From NCBI RefSeq assembly GCF_900107685.1, contig NZ_FNRQ01000002.1, positions 124,001-188,000 on the forward strand: 64,000 nucleotides of DNA, given 5' to 3'. The stretch comes from Paraburkholderia sartisoli (GTDB lineage: Bacteria > Pseudomonadota > Gammaproteobacteria > Burkholderiales > Burkholderiaceae). Numbering within the stretch: the first letter of the stretch is position 1; each line of letters starts with the position of its first letter. Positions 26,898 to 36,245 of this stretch are shown piece after piece. Both the position numbers and the translations under genes were made by a program. Below the pieces are notes generated by a model. It was not told where the DNA came from and searched no databases. It saw only the letters and a list, made by a program, of their open reading frames with translations.

Positions 26898-27773
26898 ATG
26901 CTTAGTCGCTTCAAGCAGGTCGATGTGTTTACCCGTGTCCCGTTCAAGGGCAATCCGCTCGCGGTAATCCTGGAAGGCGACGGCCTGGCCGCCGACCAGA
27001 TGCAAACCATCGCACGCTGGACGAATCTGTCCGAAACCACCTTTGTGCTGAAGCCGACCGACCCGGCCGCCGATTACCGGGTGCGTATCTTCACGACGGG
27101 CGGCGAGCTTCCGTTCGCGGGTCACCCCACGCTCGGCACCGCGCATGCGTTGCTCGAAAGCGGCTATACGCCGAAAGAGCCAGGCCGGCTTGTGCAGGAA
27201 TGTGGCGTTGGCCTTGTCGAACTGGCCCAGCAGGACGCGCACGTCTGGGCGTTCGCCGCGCCGCCGGCTCGCGTCACGCCCCTTCCCGAAACGCAGTACG
27301 CCGCGCTGCGGGCGGCCCTGAAAACCGATGCAATCGATTTCAGCGCGCCACCCTGCGCGATCGACAACGGTGCGGCGTGGCTCGTCGTGCGCCTGCAGTC
27401 CGCTCACGCCTGCCTCGCGCTGACACCGGATGCACAGCAACTCGCCGACATCGTCCATGCCGCCGATACACACGGCATCGCCGTCTACGCACCGCATGCC
27501 GCCGGGGACCCCGCCACGTTCGAAGTCCGCTGCCTGATGGCAGGCGGCGCGTTCGGCGTCGGCGAAGACCCGGTGACGGGCAGCGCGAACGCCGCGCTGG
27601 CGGGCCTGCTGACGCAGCAGAATCGCCGGCCGGGCACCGGATACACCGCGCGCCAGGGCACCGCGATCGGCCGCGACGGCCGCATCGTCGTGACCTACGA
27701 CGACGCCACCGGCAAGACGTGGATCGGCGGCTCATCCGTCACGGTGGTCGACGGGACGTTCCTGCTGCCCTGA
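26898..27773 (+). CDS. PhzF family isomerase/epimerase-like protein
   Basis: 291 residues from ATG 26898 (MLSRFKQVDVFTRVPFKGNPLAV), the family start; an upstream GTG/ATG extension of 12 codons is not needed. Typical PhzF motifs are LSETTFVLKPTD (catalytic Glu), YRVRIFTTGGELPFAGHPTLGTAHAL and AFGVGEDPVTGSANAALAGLL. Members isomerise or epimerise small acids, for instance diaminopimelate-like or dihydroanthranilate compounds; the substrate is unknown. It follows the RidA gene closely and probably belongs to the same metabolic cluster. Confidence 0.92.
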   Translation: MLSRFKQVDVFTRVPFKGNPLAVILEGDGLAADQMQTIARWTNLSETTFVLKPTDPAADYRVRIFTTGGELPFAGHPTLGTAHALLESGYTPKEPGRLVQECGVGLVELAQQDAHVWAFAAPPARVTPLPETQYAALRAALKTDAIDFSAPPCAIDNGAAWLVVRLQSAHACLALTPDAQQLADIVHAADTHGIAVYAPHAAGDPATFEVRCLMAGGAFGVGEDPVTGSANAALAGLLTQQNRRPGTGYTARQGTAIGRDGRIVVTYDDATGKTWIGGSSVTVVDGTFLLP

Positions 27774-28198
27774 GCCGCAGGTACACGCGCTTCCCTGCCA
27801 GCGCAATGCGTACTGGATAAACCAGCGACGTTGTTCTACGCAACCCCTACGCAGCGAACATCATCTAAAGCCTTCGTTACGACGAAACCCGTGCAGCGTG
27901 GGCTATCGACTGACCCGACTGACCCGGCCGCAACGCAGGCGAGCCGCGTCGGGCTGCTCGCGTCGCGTGCCTGGTCAGGCGAGCGTATACCCGATGCGCG
28001 GACGCTTCCTTAACCCTTCCTTAATCTTTTGGCATTCAGTAATATCGAAAGGTCCAGGTGACCACAGGACGCCGGCACGACGCCGCGTCCTCCTACCCCC
28101 GCGCACCCGGTACCGTTCATCATGCAACCAACTTCGAACCTCGGGCATTCGTCGTACCCGGAGCCGCTGCGGCAAGGCACACGCCCCTGGTCAGCACG
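27774..28198. other. Intergenic region, no supported gene
   Basis: 425 bases between phzF-like and the GGDEF-EAL gene. Several short open frames exist but none shows a ribosome site plus family features. A lower-GC patch around 28010-28050 (CTTCCTTAACCCTTCCTTAATCTTTTGG) may hold the promoter of the downstream gene. Confidence 0.4.
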
Positions 28199-30565
28199 AT
28201 GAGTCATTTCCGCGTTTCCACGACACGCGACGGAAGACTCCGCGATCCCGCGGTATCGCGCCGCCGTGCGCTGCTCGCCATTCCCGCACTCGGCGTACTG
28301 GTATTGATCCTGCTGTGGGTCGTCATCTTCGCGCGCCTGTCGGTCGAGAAGGAGACGACGTATCGGGAAGCGATGGCATCGTCGGCGATCCTGTCGGCGG
28401 CGCTTGAACAACACACGGTCAAGGCCATCCACCAGGTCGACCAGATCACGCGCTTCGTCAAATACGAATTCGAGAAGGCGCCGGATCACTTCGACCTGTC
28501 GGGCACGGTCGAGAAAGGCGTCGTGCAGAGCGAGACGCTCGTGCAGGTTTCGCTGATCGACGAGCACGGCAAGCTGATCGCGAACACCGCCGATCCCAAT
28601 CCGAAACCCATCGACCTCTCGGACCGCGAGCACTTCAAGGTACACGAACACGAGAACGACGACGCGCTCTACATCAGCAAACCGGTACTCGGGCGCCTGT
28701 CCGGGCACTGGACGTTGCAGATGACGCGCCGCCTGAATCATCCCGACGGCTCGTTCGCGGGTGTCGTGGTGGTGTCCGAGGACCCGAGCTACTTCACGAG
28801 CGACTTCTACAACAACGCAGCGATCGGCCGCGACGGCGTGATCGCCGTCATCTCCGATTCGGGCACGGTGCTCGCGCGCAGCACCGGCAGCGCCGAGCGT
28901 GCGGACGGCACGTTCTCGGCGAGCGGCACGTACCCGACGTCGGAACACGTGTCGGGCACCTACGTCGATCCGATCGACCAGGTGACGCGCATCGTGTCGT
29001 ACCGTCATATCGACGGCTATCCGCTCGGCGTGATCGTCGGCCTCTCGCACGCGGAAGAATTCGCCGACTACAACCATACGCGCAACGTCTATCTGCTGAT
29101 GGCCGGTTTTATCTCGCTCGCGATGCTGAGCTTCTTCGCCGTCGCCACGGGGCTGATCGGCAAGCTGCTCGGACGCGAACGCGAGATGACGCACCTCGTC
29201 GAATACGATCTGCTGACCGGCCTGCGCAACCGCTACGCCACGCTGCAGAGCCTGCGGCACGACGTTGCGTTACCGGTGAACGTCGGCCGCCTCGCGATCC
29301 TGTTCATCGACCTCGACAACTTCAAGACCGTCAACGACACACTCGGCCACAACGCCGGCGACATCGTGCTGCAGATGACCGCGTCGCGGCTCGCGGATGC
29401 CGTCTCCGATCTGGGCTCGCTGAGCCGCATCGGCGGCGACGAATTTGTCGTGATCGTCAAAGGCGAGAACGTCGAAAAGCGCGCCGTCGACCTCGCCGAG
29501 CTAACGGCCGACGTCTTCGCGAGGCCGTTCGAAGTGCGCGGCAGCGCGTTCGTGCTGCACGCGAGCATTGGCATCGCGCTGTACTCGGTCGCCAACGAAA
29601 GCGAAATCGACCTGCTGAAAAAAGCCGACCTCGCGATGTACAGCGCGAAGGATGCCGGCAAGAACTGCTACCAGTTCTATTCGCCGCAGCTCTCGCACCG
29701 CGCGGACCATCTGATGAAGTGGGAGCAGCAGCTGCGCGTCGCGCTGAACGAGGGGCAACTGTTCCTCGCGTACCAGCCGAAGGTCGACCTCATGCGCCGC
29801 TGCATCACCGGCTTCGAGGCGCTGGTGCGCTGGAATCATCCGCAGCACGGCCTGATTCCGGCCAACGAGTTCATCCCGGTCGCCGAGTCGACCGGCCTGA
29901 TCGTGCCGATCGGCGACTTCGTGATCGAGACCGCCTGCCGGCAGCTGGCGCTGTGGCAGCAGCAGGGCTACGACCCGCTTTCGCTCGCGGTCAACATCTC
30001 CGCCGTGCAGTTCTGGCGCGGCGACCTGTACCAGACGATCTCGCGCGCCATCGAGGAAACCGGCATTTCCGCGCGCCGCCTGGAACTCGAAATCACCGAG
30101 ACGGCGATGATGGAATATCCCGATCTCGTCTCCGAAAAAATCTTCGCGCTAAAACGCCTGGGCGTGCGGATCGCGCTCGACGACTTCGGCACCGGCTATT
30201 CGTCGCTGTCGTACCTGAACCGCTTTTCGGTCGATACGCTGAAGGTGGACCGCTCGTTCGTGCAGGCCATTCCCGGCGATCGCAGCGTGTGCGTGATGGT
30301 GACGGCGATCGTCAATCTGGCGCGCTCGCTGGGCCTGACGGTGGTCGTCGAAGGTACGGAGACGGAAGAGCAGATCGCGTGGCTTGCGGCGCTCGGTCAT
30401 ATCGAGGCACAGGGTTTCCTGTTCTCGCGACCGGTGCCGTCGGATGGCATACCGGCGCTGCTCGACCGGTTCGGCGTCTGCGGCATGCCGGACCGCCGCG
30501 CGACGCAGGAACCCGATCTCGACAGCATGGGCGTTGCACCGAGCGCGAGCGGGTTGTCTGCGTGA
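28199..30565 (+). CDS. Membrane-bound GGDEF-EAL protein with periplasmic Cache sensor
   Basis: 788 residues from ATG 28199 (an upstream open frame without TM or domain features is rejected). A membrane helix at 24-47 and another at about 296-320 enclose a dCache-like periplasmic sensor. The GGDEF domain has the intact motif (residues about 411-415) but no RxxD inhibitory site just before it. The EAL domain shows EAL in GFEALVRWNHP (about 540), NISAVQF, DDFGTGYSSL (about 660), KVDRSFV and EGTET, all the metal and catalytic residues of an active c-di-GMP phosphodiesterase. It may therefore both make and break c-di-GMP, in response to an external ligand. Confidence 0.93.
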   Translation: MSHFRVSTTRDGRLRDPAVSRRRALLAIPALGVLVLILLWVVIFARLSVEKETTYREAMASSAILSAALEQHTVKAIHQVDQITRFVKYEFEKAPDHFDLSGTVEKGVVQSETLVQVSLIDEHGKLIANTADPNPKPIDLSDREHFKVHEHENDDALYISKPVLGRLSGHWTLQMTRRLNHPDGSFAGVVVVSEDPSYFTSDFYNNAAIGRDGVIAVISDSGTVLARSTGSAERADGTFSASGTYPTSEHVSGTYVDPIDQVTRIVSYRHIDGYPLGVIVGLSHAEEFADYNHTRNVYLLMAGFISLAMLSFFAVATGLIGKLLGREREMTHLVEYDLLTGLRNRYATLQSLRHDVALPVNVGRLAILFIDLDNFKTVNDTLGHNAGDIVLQMTASRLADAVSDLGSLSRIGGDEFVVIVKGENVEKRAVDLAELTADVFARPFEVRGSAFVLHASIGIALYSVANESEIDLLKKADLAMYSAKDAGKNCYQFYSPQLSHRADHLMKWEQQLRVALNEGQLFLAYQPKVDLMRRCITGFEALVRWNHPQHGLIPANEFIPVAESTGLIVPIGDFVIETACRQLALWQQQGYDPLSLAVNISAVQFWRGDLYQTISRAIEETGISARRLELEITETAMMEYPDLVSEKIFALKRLGVRIALDDFGTGYSSLSYLNRFSVDTLKVDRSFVQAIPGDRSVCVMVTAIVNLARSLGLTVVVEGTETEEQIAWLAALGHIEAQGFLFSRPVPSDGIPALLDRFGVCGMPDRRATQEPDLDSMGVAPSASGLSA

Positions 30566-30656
30566 CTTGAAGTTCTATACGTTCAAGATGCGTTCATGGC
30601 GTGTGAACGCAGGTTGCGTGGATGCGCGAGCGCGATGCGGTTCCGCTGACTGACGC

Positions 30657-31115
30657 TTAAAACCCGCGCGACATCACGGCGACGCCGATCGTCACGACAC
30701 CCAGCACCAGGTTGATCACCACCAGACGCCGCACCGTGCCGACCGCGCGCGCCCCATCCGGCCAGTTCTGCGCCTGCACCGCGCGACGGATGCGCGGGAA
30801 CACGGCAAAACGGATGTGCCCGAAGAGCAGCATCATCACGATGCCGAGACCGGCCATCGCATGCAGCGTCCACGATGCGTGGCCGCCGCCGAACTGCATC
30901 AGCAGGAAGCCGCCCGTGATCAGGATGACGAGCACGGCGGCGCCGACCCAGTTGAAAAAGCGCGCGAAGACCGACTCCCACAGCGGCAGACGCAGCTGCG
31001 GCGAGAGATCGGCGAGTGCCGGCCGCAGACAGAAATGCGCGAACACCATGCCGCCGACCCACACGGCCACACCGAGCAGATGCAGAAAGAGCGCGAGTTC
31101 AATGGCTTTGGTCAT
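30657..31115 (-). CDS. CopD-like four-helix membrane protein
   Basis: 152 residues from ATG 31115 (upstream extension dropped; the start MTKAIELALFLHLLGVAVWVGG follows a GGGAAAAGGGAAAAC ribosome-site-like stretch). Four hydrophobic helices: residues 5-25, 55-75 (WVGAAVLVILITGGFLL), 80-100 (LHAMAGLGIVMMLLFGHI) and 130-150. Conserved His pairs in helices 1 and 3 (LHLLGVAVWVGG and LHAMAGL) resemble CopD/YebZ and HemJ-like proteins, where they may bind copper or haem. The function here is not certain; there is no copper-resistance cluster beside it. Confidence 0.8.
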   Translation of the reverse strand: MTKAIELALFLHLLGVAVWVGGMVFAHFCLRPALADLSPQLRLPLWESVFARFFNWVGAAVLVILITGGFLLMQFGGGHASWTLHAMAGLGIVMMLLFGHIRFAVFPRIRRAVQAQNWPDGARAVGTVRRLVVINLVLGVVTIGVAVMSRGF

Positions 31116-31436
31116 CGTTGTTTTCCCTTTTCCCTGTGCGGTGTGGAACTGTCGTGCTTCACTTGAAGCCTCCATTGAGCGCATTCGACCACGGCTCAAC
31201 AGCGCAGTTCATCTTTATGTTTTATTTTGACGTTTGCCCGCAACGGTTTCATCGTCAGGCACGATGCTTCGATTCGCCTTACTGCATCTCTGGCGAGTGT
31301 AACGGCACTCGCGCGCTGCGCGGCTCCGACGCTGTTCCGAAGCTGCTCCGGCATGCGAACGACGAAGGGCACCGATGCGAGCCCTTCGTCCCTGCTCTGC
31401 CTTGTGACCGGATTGCCAGCGTCCGGGAAAGCCGCC
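31116..31436. other. Intergenic region, no supported gene
   Basis: 321 bases upstream of the CopD-like gene and downstream of parC. Nothing recognisable was found apart from the CopD-like gene's probable promoter area. Confidence 0.4.
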
Positions 31437-33755
31437 CTAGCCCGCCAGCGCCGGCCTCAACGCCTGCACCTTCAGCTTCGTATCCGGCGCGCGACCCTTG
31501 CGTGCCCGCTTGCCCACGTGCGGCGCGAGCGCCGCGCCCGCCAGCGTTTCCTCTTGCTGCTTGCCGCCGCGCCCGGTGCCCTGCAGAACGACGCCCGCCT
31601 TGCCGATCGCCAGCGCCTGCGCGAGCGCTTCCTTGTCGTCGAGCGCCATCAGCGTGACGCCGCGTCCGCCGCCGGAAAGCGTCTTCATCTCGTCGAAGCT
31701 GAACACCAGCAAGCGCCCCGCACCCGACAGACACGCCACCTGTGCCGCATCCGGCAGCATCGGCATCGGCGCGAGCGGCGTCGCGCCTTCGTCGATCGTC
31801 ATGAACGCCTTGCCGGCCTTCACGCGGCTCACCATGTCGCCCACCTTCGCGACGAAGCCAAAGCCGTTGCTCGAAGCAAGCAGCAACGCCTGATCCGTCG
31901 AAGCCGCGTAGTAATGCATCAGATACGTGCCCGATTCGAGCTCGATCAGCGACGTGACCGGCACGCCGTCGCCACGCCCACCCGGCAACGTCGCGACCGG
32001 GACGGAATAGACGCGCCCCTTGCTGCCCCACGCGATCAGCATGTCCGGCGTGCGGCACTGGAACGCCGCATACAGGCCGTCGCCGGCCTTGAACGTGAAG
32101 CCGGCCGGATCGAGTGCGTGGCCCTTGAGCGCACGCACCCAGCCCTTCTGCGACACCACCACCGTGACCGGTTCATCGACGACGCGCGCTTCGAACGTCG
32201 CGCGCTTTTCCTGCTGGATCAGCGTGCGGCGCGCGTCGCCGTACTGCTTCGCGTCGCCTTCGATTTCCTTGATGAGCAGACGTTTCATCGCCGGTTCGCT
32301 GCCGAGCAGTTCTTCGAGCTTCGCCTTCTCGTCGCGCAATTCGGACAGTTCCTTCTCGATCTTGATCTTCTCAAGCCGCGCCAGTTGACGCAGACGAATC
32401 TCAAGAATGTCTTCAGCCTGCCGATCCGACAGACCGAACGCTGAGATCAACGCGGACTTCGGTTCATCTGACTCGCGAATGATCCGGATGACTTCATCGA
32501 TATTCAGGAAGACGATCATCCGCCCTTCGAGAATATGAATCCGGTCGTCGACCTTCATCAGGCGATGCTGCGTGCGGCGCGTGACGGTCGCGAACCGGAA
32601 ACCGATCCACTCGCCAAGGATTTCGCTGATGCCCTTCTGGCGCGGCCGGCCGTCGGCCCCGACCATCACCAGATTCAGCGACGCGTTCGATTCCAGGCTC
32701 GTGTGCGCGAGCAGCGTGTTGACGAATTCGGTCTGGTCGATGCGGCTCGACTTCGGCTCGAACACGAGGCGCACCGGCGCGTCCTTGCCCGATTCGTCGC
32801 GCACGGCGTCGAGCAGCGCAAGCATCGTCTGCTTCGTCTGCAACTGTTCGGGCGTGAGCGTTTTCTTGCCGAGCTTGATCTTCGGGTTGGTCTGCTCCTC
32901 GATTTCCTCGAGCACCTTCTGGCCGGACGTGTTCGGCGGCAATTCGGTGAACACGACCTGCCACTGGCCGCGCGCCATCTCCTCGATCTTCCAGCGCGCG
33001 CGCACCTTCAGGCTGCCGCGGCCAGTTTCGTACGCGGCGGCAATTTCCGCCTCGCTGGAGATGATCTGGCCGCCGCCCGGAAAGTCGGGGCCCGGCACGA
33101 GCTGCATCACCTCGGCGTGCGAGAGCTTCGGGTTGCGGATCATCGCCACCGCCGCCGCCGCGACTTCGCGCAGGTTGTGCGACGGGATTTCCGTCGCGAG
33201 GCCCACCGCGATACCGGACGCGCCGTTCAGCAGCACGAACGGCAGGCGCGCCGGCAACAGTTTCGGCTCTTCGAACGAGCCGTCGTAGTTCGGCATGAAA
33301 TCGACCGTGCCCTGGTTGATTTCATCGAGCAGCAGCTTTGCGATCGGCGTGAGACGCGCCTCGGTGTAGCGCATGGCCGCCGCGCCGTCGCCGTCGCGCG
33401 AACCGAAGTTGCCCTGGCCGTCGATCAGCGGATAGCGCATCGAAAAATCCTGCGCGAGCCGCACGAGCGCGTCATACGCCGACTGGTCGCCGTGCGGGTG
33501 ATACTTGCCCAGCACGTCGCCGACGACGCGCGCCGACTTCACCGGCTTCGCGTTGTCGGCGAGGCCCATCTCGTTCATCGCGTACAGGATGCGGCGCTGC
33601 ACGGGCTTCTGGCCGTCGCAGACGTCGGGTAGCGCGCGGCCCTTCACCACGCTCACCGCGTAGTCGAGATACGCGCGTTCCGCGTAGTTGCCGAGCGTCA
33701 GGAAATCGTCGGCCGGTACCGCTTCGGTGAAAAGATCGGGAGTGTTATCGTCCAT
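31437..33755 (-). CDS. parC: DNA topoisomerase IV subunit A
   Basis: A 772-residue short-type ParC. Catalytic Tyr130 lies in [16 protein letters not shown]; the preceding stretch [17 protein letters not shown] is the quinolone-determining region. At the positions equivalent to E. coli Ser80 and Glu84 it naturally carries Gln91 and Asp95. The C-terminal beta-pinwheel is present but with few blades, as usual in betaproteobacteria. Decatenates chromosomes with ParE, whose gene lies 79 bases upstream in the same operon. Confidence 0.97.
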   Translation of the reverse strand: MDDNTPDLFTEAVPADDFLTLGNYAERAYLDYAVSVVKGRALPDVCDGQKPVQRRILYAMNEMGLADNAKPVKSARVVGDVLGKYHPHGDQSAYDALVRLAQDFSMRYPLIDGQGNFGSRDGDGAAAMRYTEARLTPIAKLLLDEINQGTVDFMPNYDGSFEEPKLLPARLPFVLLNGASGIAVGLATEIPSHNLREVAAAAVAMIRNPKLSHAEVMQLVPGPDFPGGGQIISSEAEIAAAYETGRGSLKVRARWKIEEMARGQWQVVFTELPPNTSGQKVLEEIEEQTNPKIKLGKKTLTPEQLQTKQTMLALLDAVRDESGKDAPVRLVFEPKSSRIDQTEFVNTLLAHTSLESNASLNLVMVGADGRPRQKGISEILGEWIGFRFATVTRRTQHRLMKVDDRIHILEGRMIVFLNIDEVIRIIRESDEPKSALISAFGLSDRQAEDILEIRLRQLARLEKIKIEKELSELRDEKAKLEELLGSEPAMKRLLIKEIEGDAKQYGDARRTLIQQEKRATFEARVVDEPVTVVVSQKGWVRALKGHALDPAGFTFKAGDGLYAAFQCRTPDMLIAWGSKGRVYSVPVATLPGGRGDGVPVTSLIELESGTYLMHYYAASTDQALLLASSNGFGFVAKVGDMVSRVKAGKAFMTIDEGATPLAPMPMLPDAAQVACLSGAGRLLVFSFDEMKTLSGGGRGVTLMALDDKEALAQALAIGKAGVVLQGTGRGGKQQEETLAGAALAPHVGKRARKGRAPDTKLKVQALRPALAG

Positions 33756-33834
33756 CTGGATGTCGTGTCCGTTTTTTGCGTGAGGGCATGCGCTCGCGGG
33801 ATGCCGGGGTGCCGGAATGCGTCAGCGCGCTCGC

Positions 33835-35820
33835 TCAGATATCCGCTTCGACTTCGTTGCCCTTCTCTTCGAGCCAGCTGCGGCGCGACGCCGCTTCGCC
33901 CTTGCCCATCAGCATCGTCATGCGTGCGACGGTCGCGTCGAAATCGAGCGCGCCGAGCGCGACCGGCGAAAGACGCCGCGTGTCCGGGTTCATCGTGGTG
34001 TCCCACAGCTGCTCGGCGCTCATTTCGCCGAGGCCCTTGAAGCGGCTGATCGTCCACTGCGACTCACGCACGCCGTCCTTGCGCAGCTTGTCCAGAATCG
34101 CTTCGAGTTCGCCTTCGTCGAGCGCGTACAGCTTCTGCGCCGGCTTCTTGCCGCGCGCGGGCGCATCGACACGAAAGAGCGGCGGACGCGCCACGCACAC
34201 ATGGCCGCGCTCGATCAGCTGCGGAAAATGCTTGAAGAAGAGCGTGAGCAGCAGCACCTGGATGTGCGCGCCGTCGACGTCCGCGTCCGACAGGATGCAG
34301 ATCTTGCCGTAGCGCAGGTTCGACAGATCGACCTTGTCGTCGGGGCCATGCGGATCGACGCCGATCGCCACCGAAATGTCGTGTACTTCGTTATTGGCGA
34401 AGAGCCGGTCGCGTTCGGTCTCCCACGTGTTCAGCACCTTGCCGCGCAGCGGCAGAATGGCCTGATACTCCTTGTCGCGGCCCATCTTGGCCGAACCGCC
34501 GGCCGAATCGCCCTCGACGAGGAACAGTTCGTTGCGGCCGATTTCCGTCGATTCGCAATCGGTCAGCTTGCCAGGCAGCACCGCCACGCCCGAACTCTTG
34601 CGCTTCTCGACCTTCTGCCCGGCGCGGGTGCGCGCCTGCGCCTGCTTGATGACGAGGTCGGCGAGCTTCTTGCCGTGCTCGACGTGCTGGTTCAGCCACA
34701 GCTCGAGCGCCGGACGGGCGAACGACGACACCAGCTTCACGGCGTCGCGGCTGTTCAGCCGTTCCTTGATCTGACCTTGAAACTGCGGGTCCAGCACCTT
34801 AGCCGACAGCACGAACGACACGCGCGCGAACACGTCTTCGGCGAGCAGCTTCACGCCCTTCGGTTGCAGGTTGTGCAGTTCGACGAAGCTCTTCACCGCC
34901 TGGAAGAGCCCTTCGCGCAAGCCCGATTCGTGCGTGCCGCCCGCGGGTGTCGGAATCAGATTGACGTAGGACTCACGCGTGAGCGGGCCTTCCTCGCTCC
35001 ACGCGACAACCCATGCGGCGCCCTCGCCTTCCGCGAAGGTTTCTTCGTTCGAGCGCGAGCTTTCCGCATAGCGCTCGCCTTCGAAGAGCGGAATCAGCAA
35101 ATCGCTGCCCGCCATGCCTTCGAGCAGATAGCCGCGCAGACCGTCCTCATATTTCCAGCTTTGCTGCTCGCCGGTTTTCTCGTTGACGAGCGTGACTTCG
35201 ACGCCCGGCAACAACACGGCTTTCGATCGCAGCAGACGCTGCAAGTCGCCGAACGGCAGGTTCGCCGAGTCGAAATATTTCGGATTGGCCCAGGCGCGCA
35301 CACGCGTGCCGGATTTCTTGTCGCCGCGCTGGGCGGGACGCACTTCGAGCGGCTTGACGACGTCGCCGTCGGCAAAGCCGAGTTCGGCGATCTTGCCGTC
35401 GCGCCAGACGGTGACGTCGAGGCGCGTGGACAGCGCGTTCGTGACCGACACGCCGACGCCGTGCAGGCCGCCCGAGAACGTGTAGGCGCCGCCGGACGCC
35501 TTGTCGAACTTGCCGCCCGCGTGCAGGCGCGTGAACACGATTTCGACGACCGGCACGCCTTCTTCGGGGTGCATGCCGAACGGAATGCCGCGCGCGTCGT
35601 CTTCGACGGATACGGACTGGTCGGCGTGCAGCGTGACGGTGATCTGGCGACCGTAGCCGCCGAGCGCTTCGTCGGCGGCGTTGTCGATGACTTCCTGAAT
35701 GATGTGCAGCGGATTTTCGGTGCGCGTGTACATGCCGGGCCGTTGCTTGACCGGCTCCAGGCCCTTCAGCACCTTGATCGACGCTTCGCTATACGCGGCG
35801 TTTGGCTTTTTCGTAGACAT
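33835..35820 (-). CDS. parE: DNA topoisomerase IV subunit B
   Basis: A 661-residue ATPase subunit. GHKL motifs EVIDNAADEALGG, VEDDARGIPFGMHPEEG and FSGGLHGVGVSVTNAL; the TOPRIM domain with ELFLVEGDSAGGSAKMGRDKEYQAI and SDADVDGAHIQVLLL; C-terminal GLGEMSAEQLWDTTMNP. Length and domain order are normal. First gene of the parE-parC operon. Confidence 0.98.
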   Translation of the reverse strand: MSTKKPNAAYSEASIKVLKGLEPVKQRPGMYTRTENPLHIIQEVIDNAADEALGGYGRQITVTLHADQSVSVEDDARGIPFGMHPEEGVPVVEIVFTRLHAGGKFDKASGGAYTFSGGLHGVGVSVTNALSTRLDVTVWRDGKIAELGFADGDVVKPLEVRPAQRGDKKSGTRVRAWANPKYFDSANLPFGDLQRLLRSKAVLLPGVEVTLVNEKTGEQQSWKYEDGLRGYLLEGMAGSDLLIPLFEGERYAESSRSNEETFAEGEGAAWVVAWSEEGPLTRESYVNLIPTPAGGTHESGLREGLFQAVKSFVELHNLQPKGVKLLAEDVFARVSFVLSAKVLDPQFQGQIKERLNSRDAVKLVSSFARPALELWLNQHVEHGKKLADLVIKQAQARTRAGQKVEKRKSSGVAVLPGKLTDCESTEIGRNELFLVEGDSAGGSAKMGRDKEYQAILPLRGKVLNTWETERDRLFANNEVHDISVAIGVDPHGPDDKVDLSNLRYGKICILSDADVDGAHIQVLLLTLFFKHFPQLIERGHVCVARPPLFRVDAPARGKKPAQKLYALDEGELEAILDKLRKDGVRESQWTISRFKGLGEMSAEQLWDTTMNPDTRRLSPVALGALDFDATVARMTMLMGKGEAASRRSWLEEKGNEVEADI

Positions 35821-36245
35821 GGCTTGCTGTGGTCCGTCGGTTCATCGTTGTCCACAGGTCCTGTGGACATCTGCGTGGACAAACCGTTGAGTATTCAAAA
35901 AAAGCGAGACGAAACAACGGGGTGAATCAATGTGCCTGCCGTTGAGGCAGTGCGTCTCAGTGCCTCTTATTGCCTCTATCAACTGCTCGTGTCGCGACAT
36001 CGGGTTGCGAGCTGCGTGCATCGACCGCCCGGCAGTATCGCCGCAGATGCGTTCGCGGGGTATTTTACTGATTTCAATACGCGCGGCAATTTGCTGATGC
36101 AGACGTTAGCCGTCTGGCCAGGTGCAGACATCGCGCCTGGCCCGCGGCGCGCCGCTCACGCCCGACAACACGCCTTTGCGCTGCCCGCGAGCTAAAACCA
36201 GGCTATCGCACGCCCGACGCGACTGAGCACACAAGACCAGGCGAC
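35821..36245. other. Intergenic region, parE / uup
   Basis: 425 bases. It includes the parE upstream region, with no clear boxes found, and a locally lower-GC stretch (35880-36120). No supported gene. Confidence 0.4.

Noticed and set aside
33817..35925. 702-codon plus-strand frame
   Set aside because: Antisense to parE.
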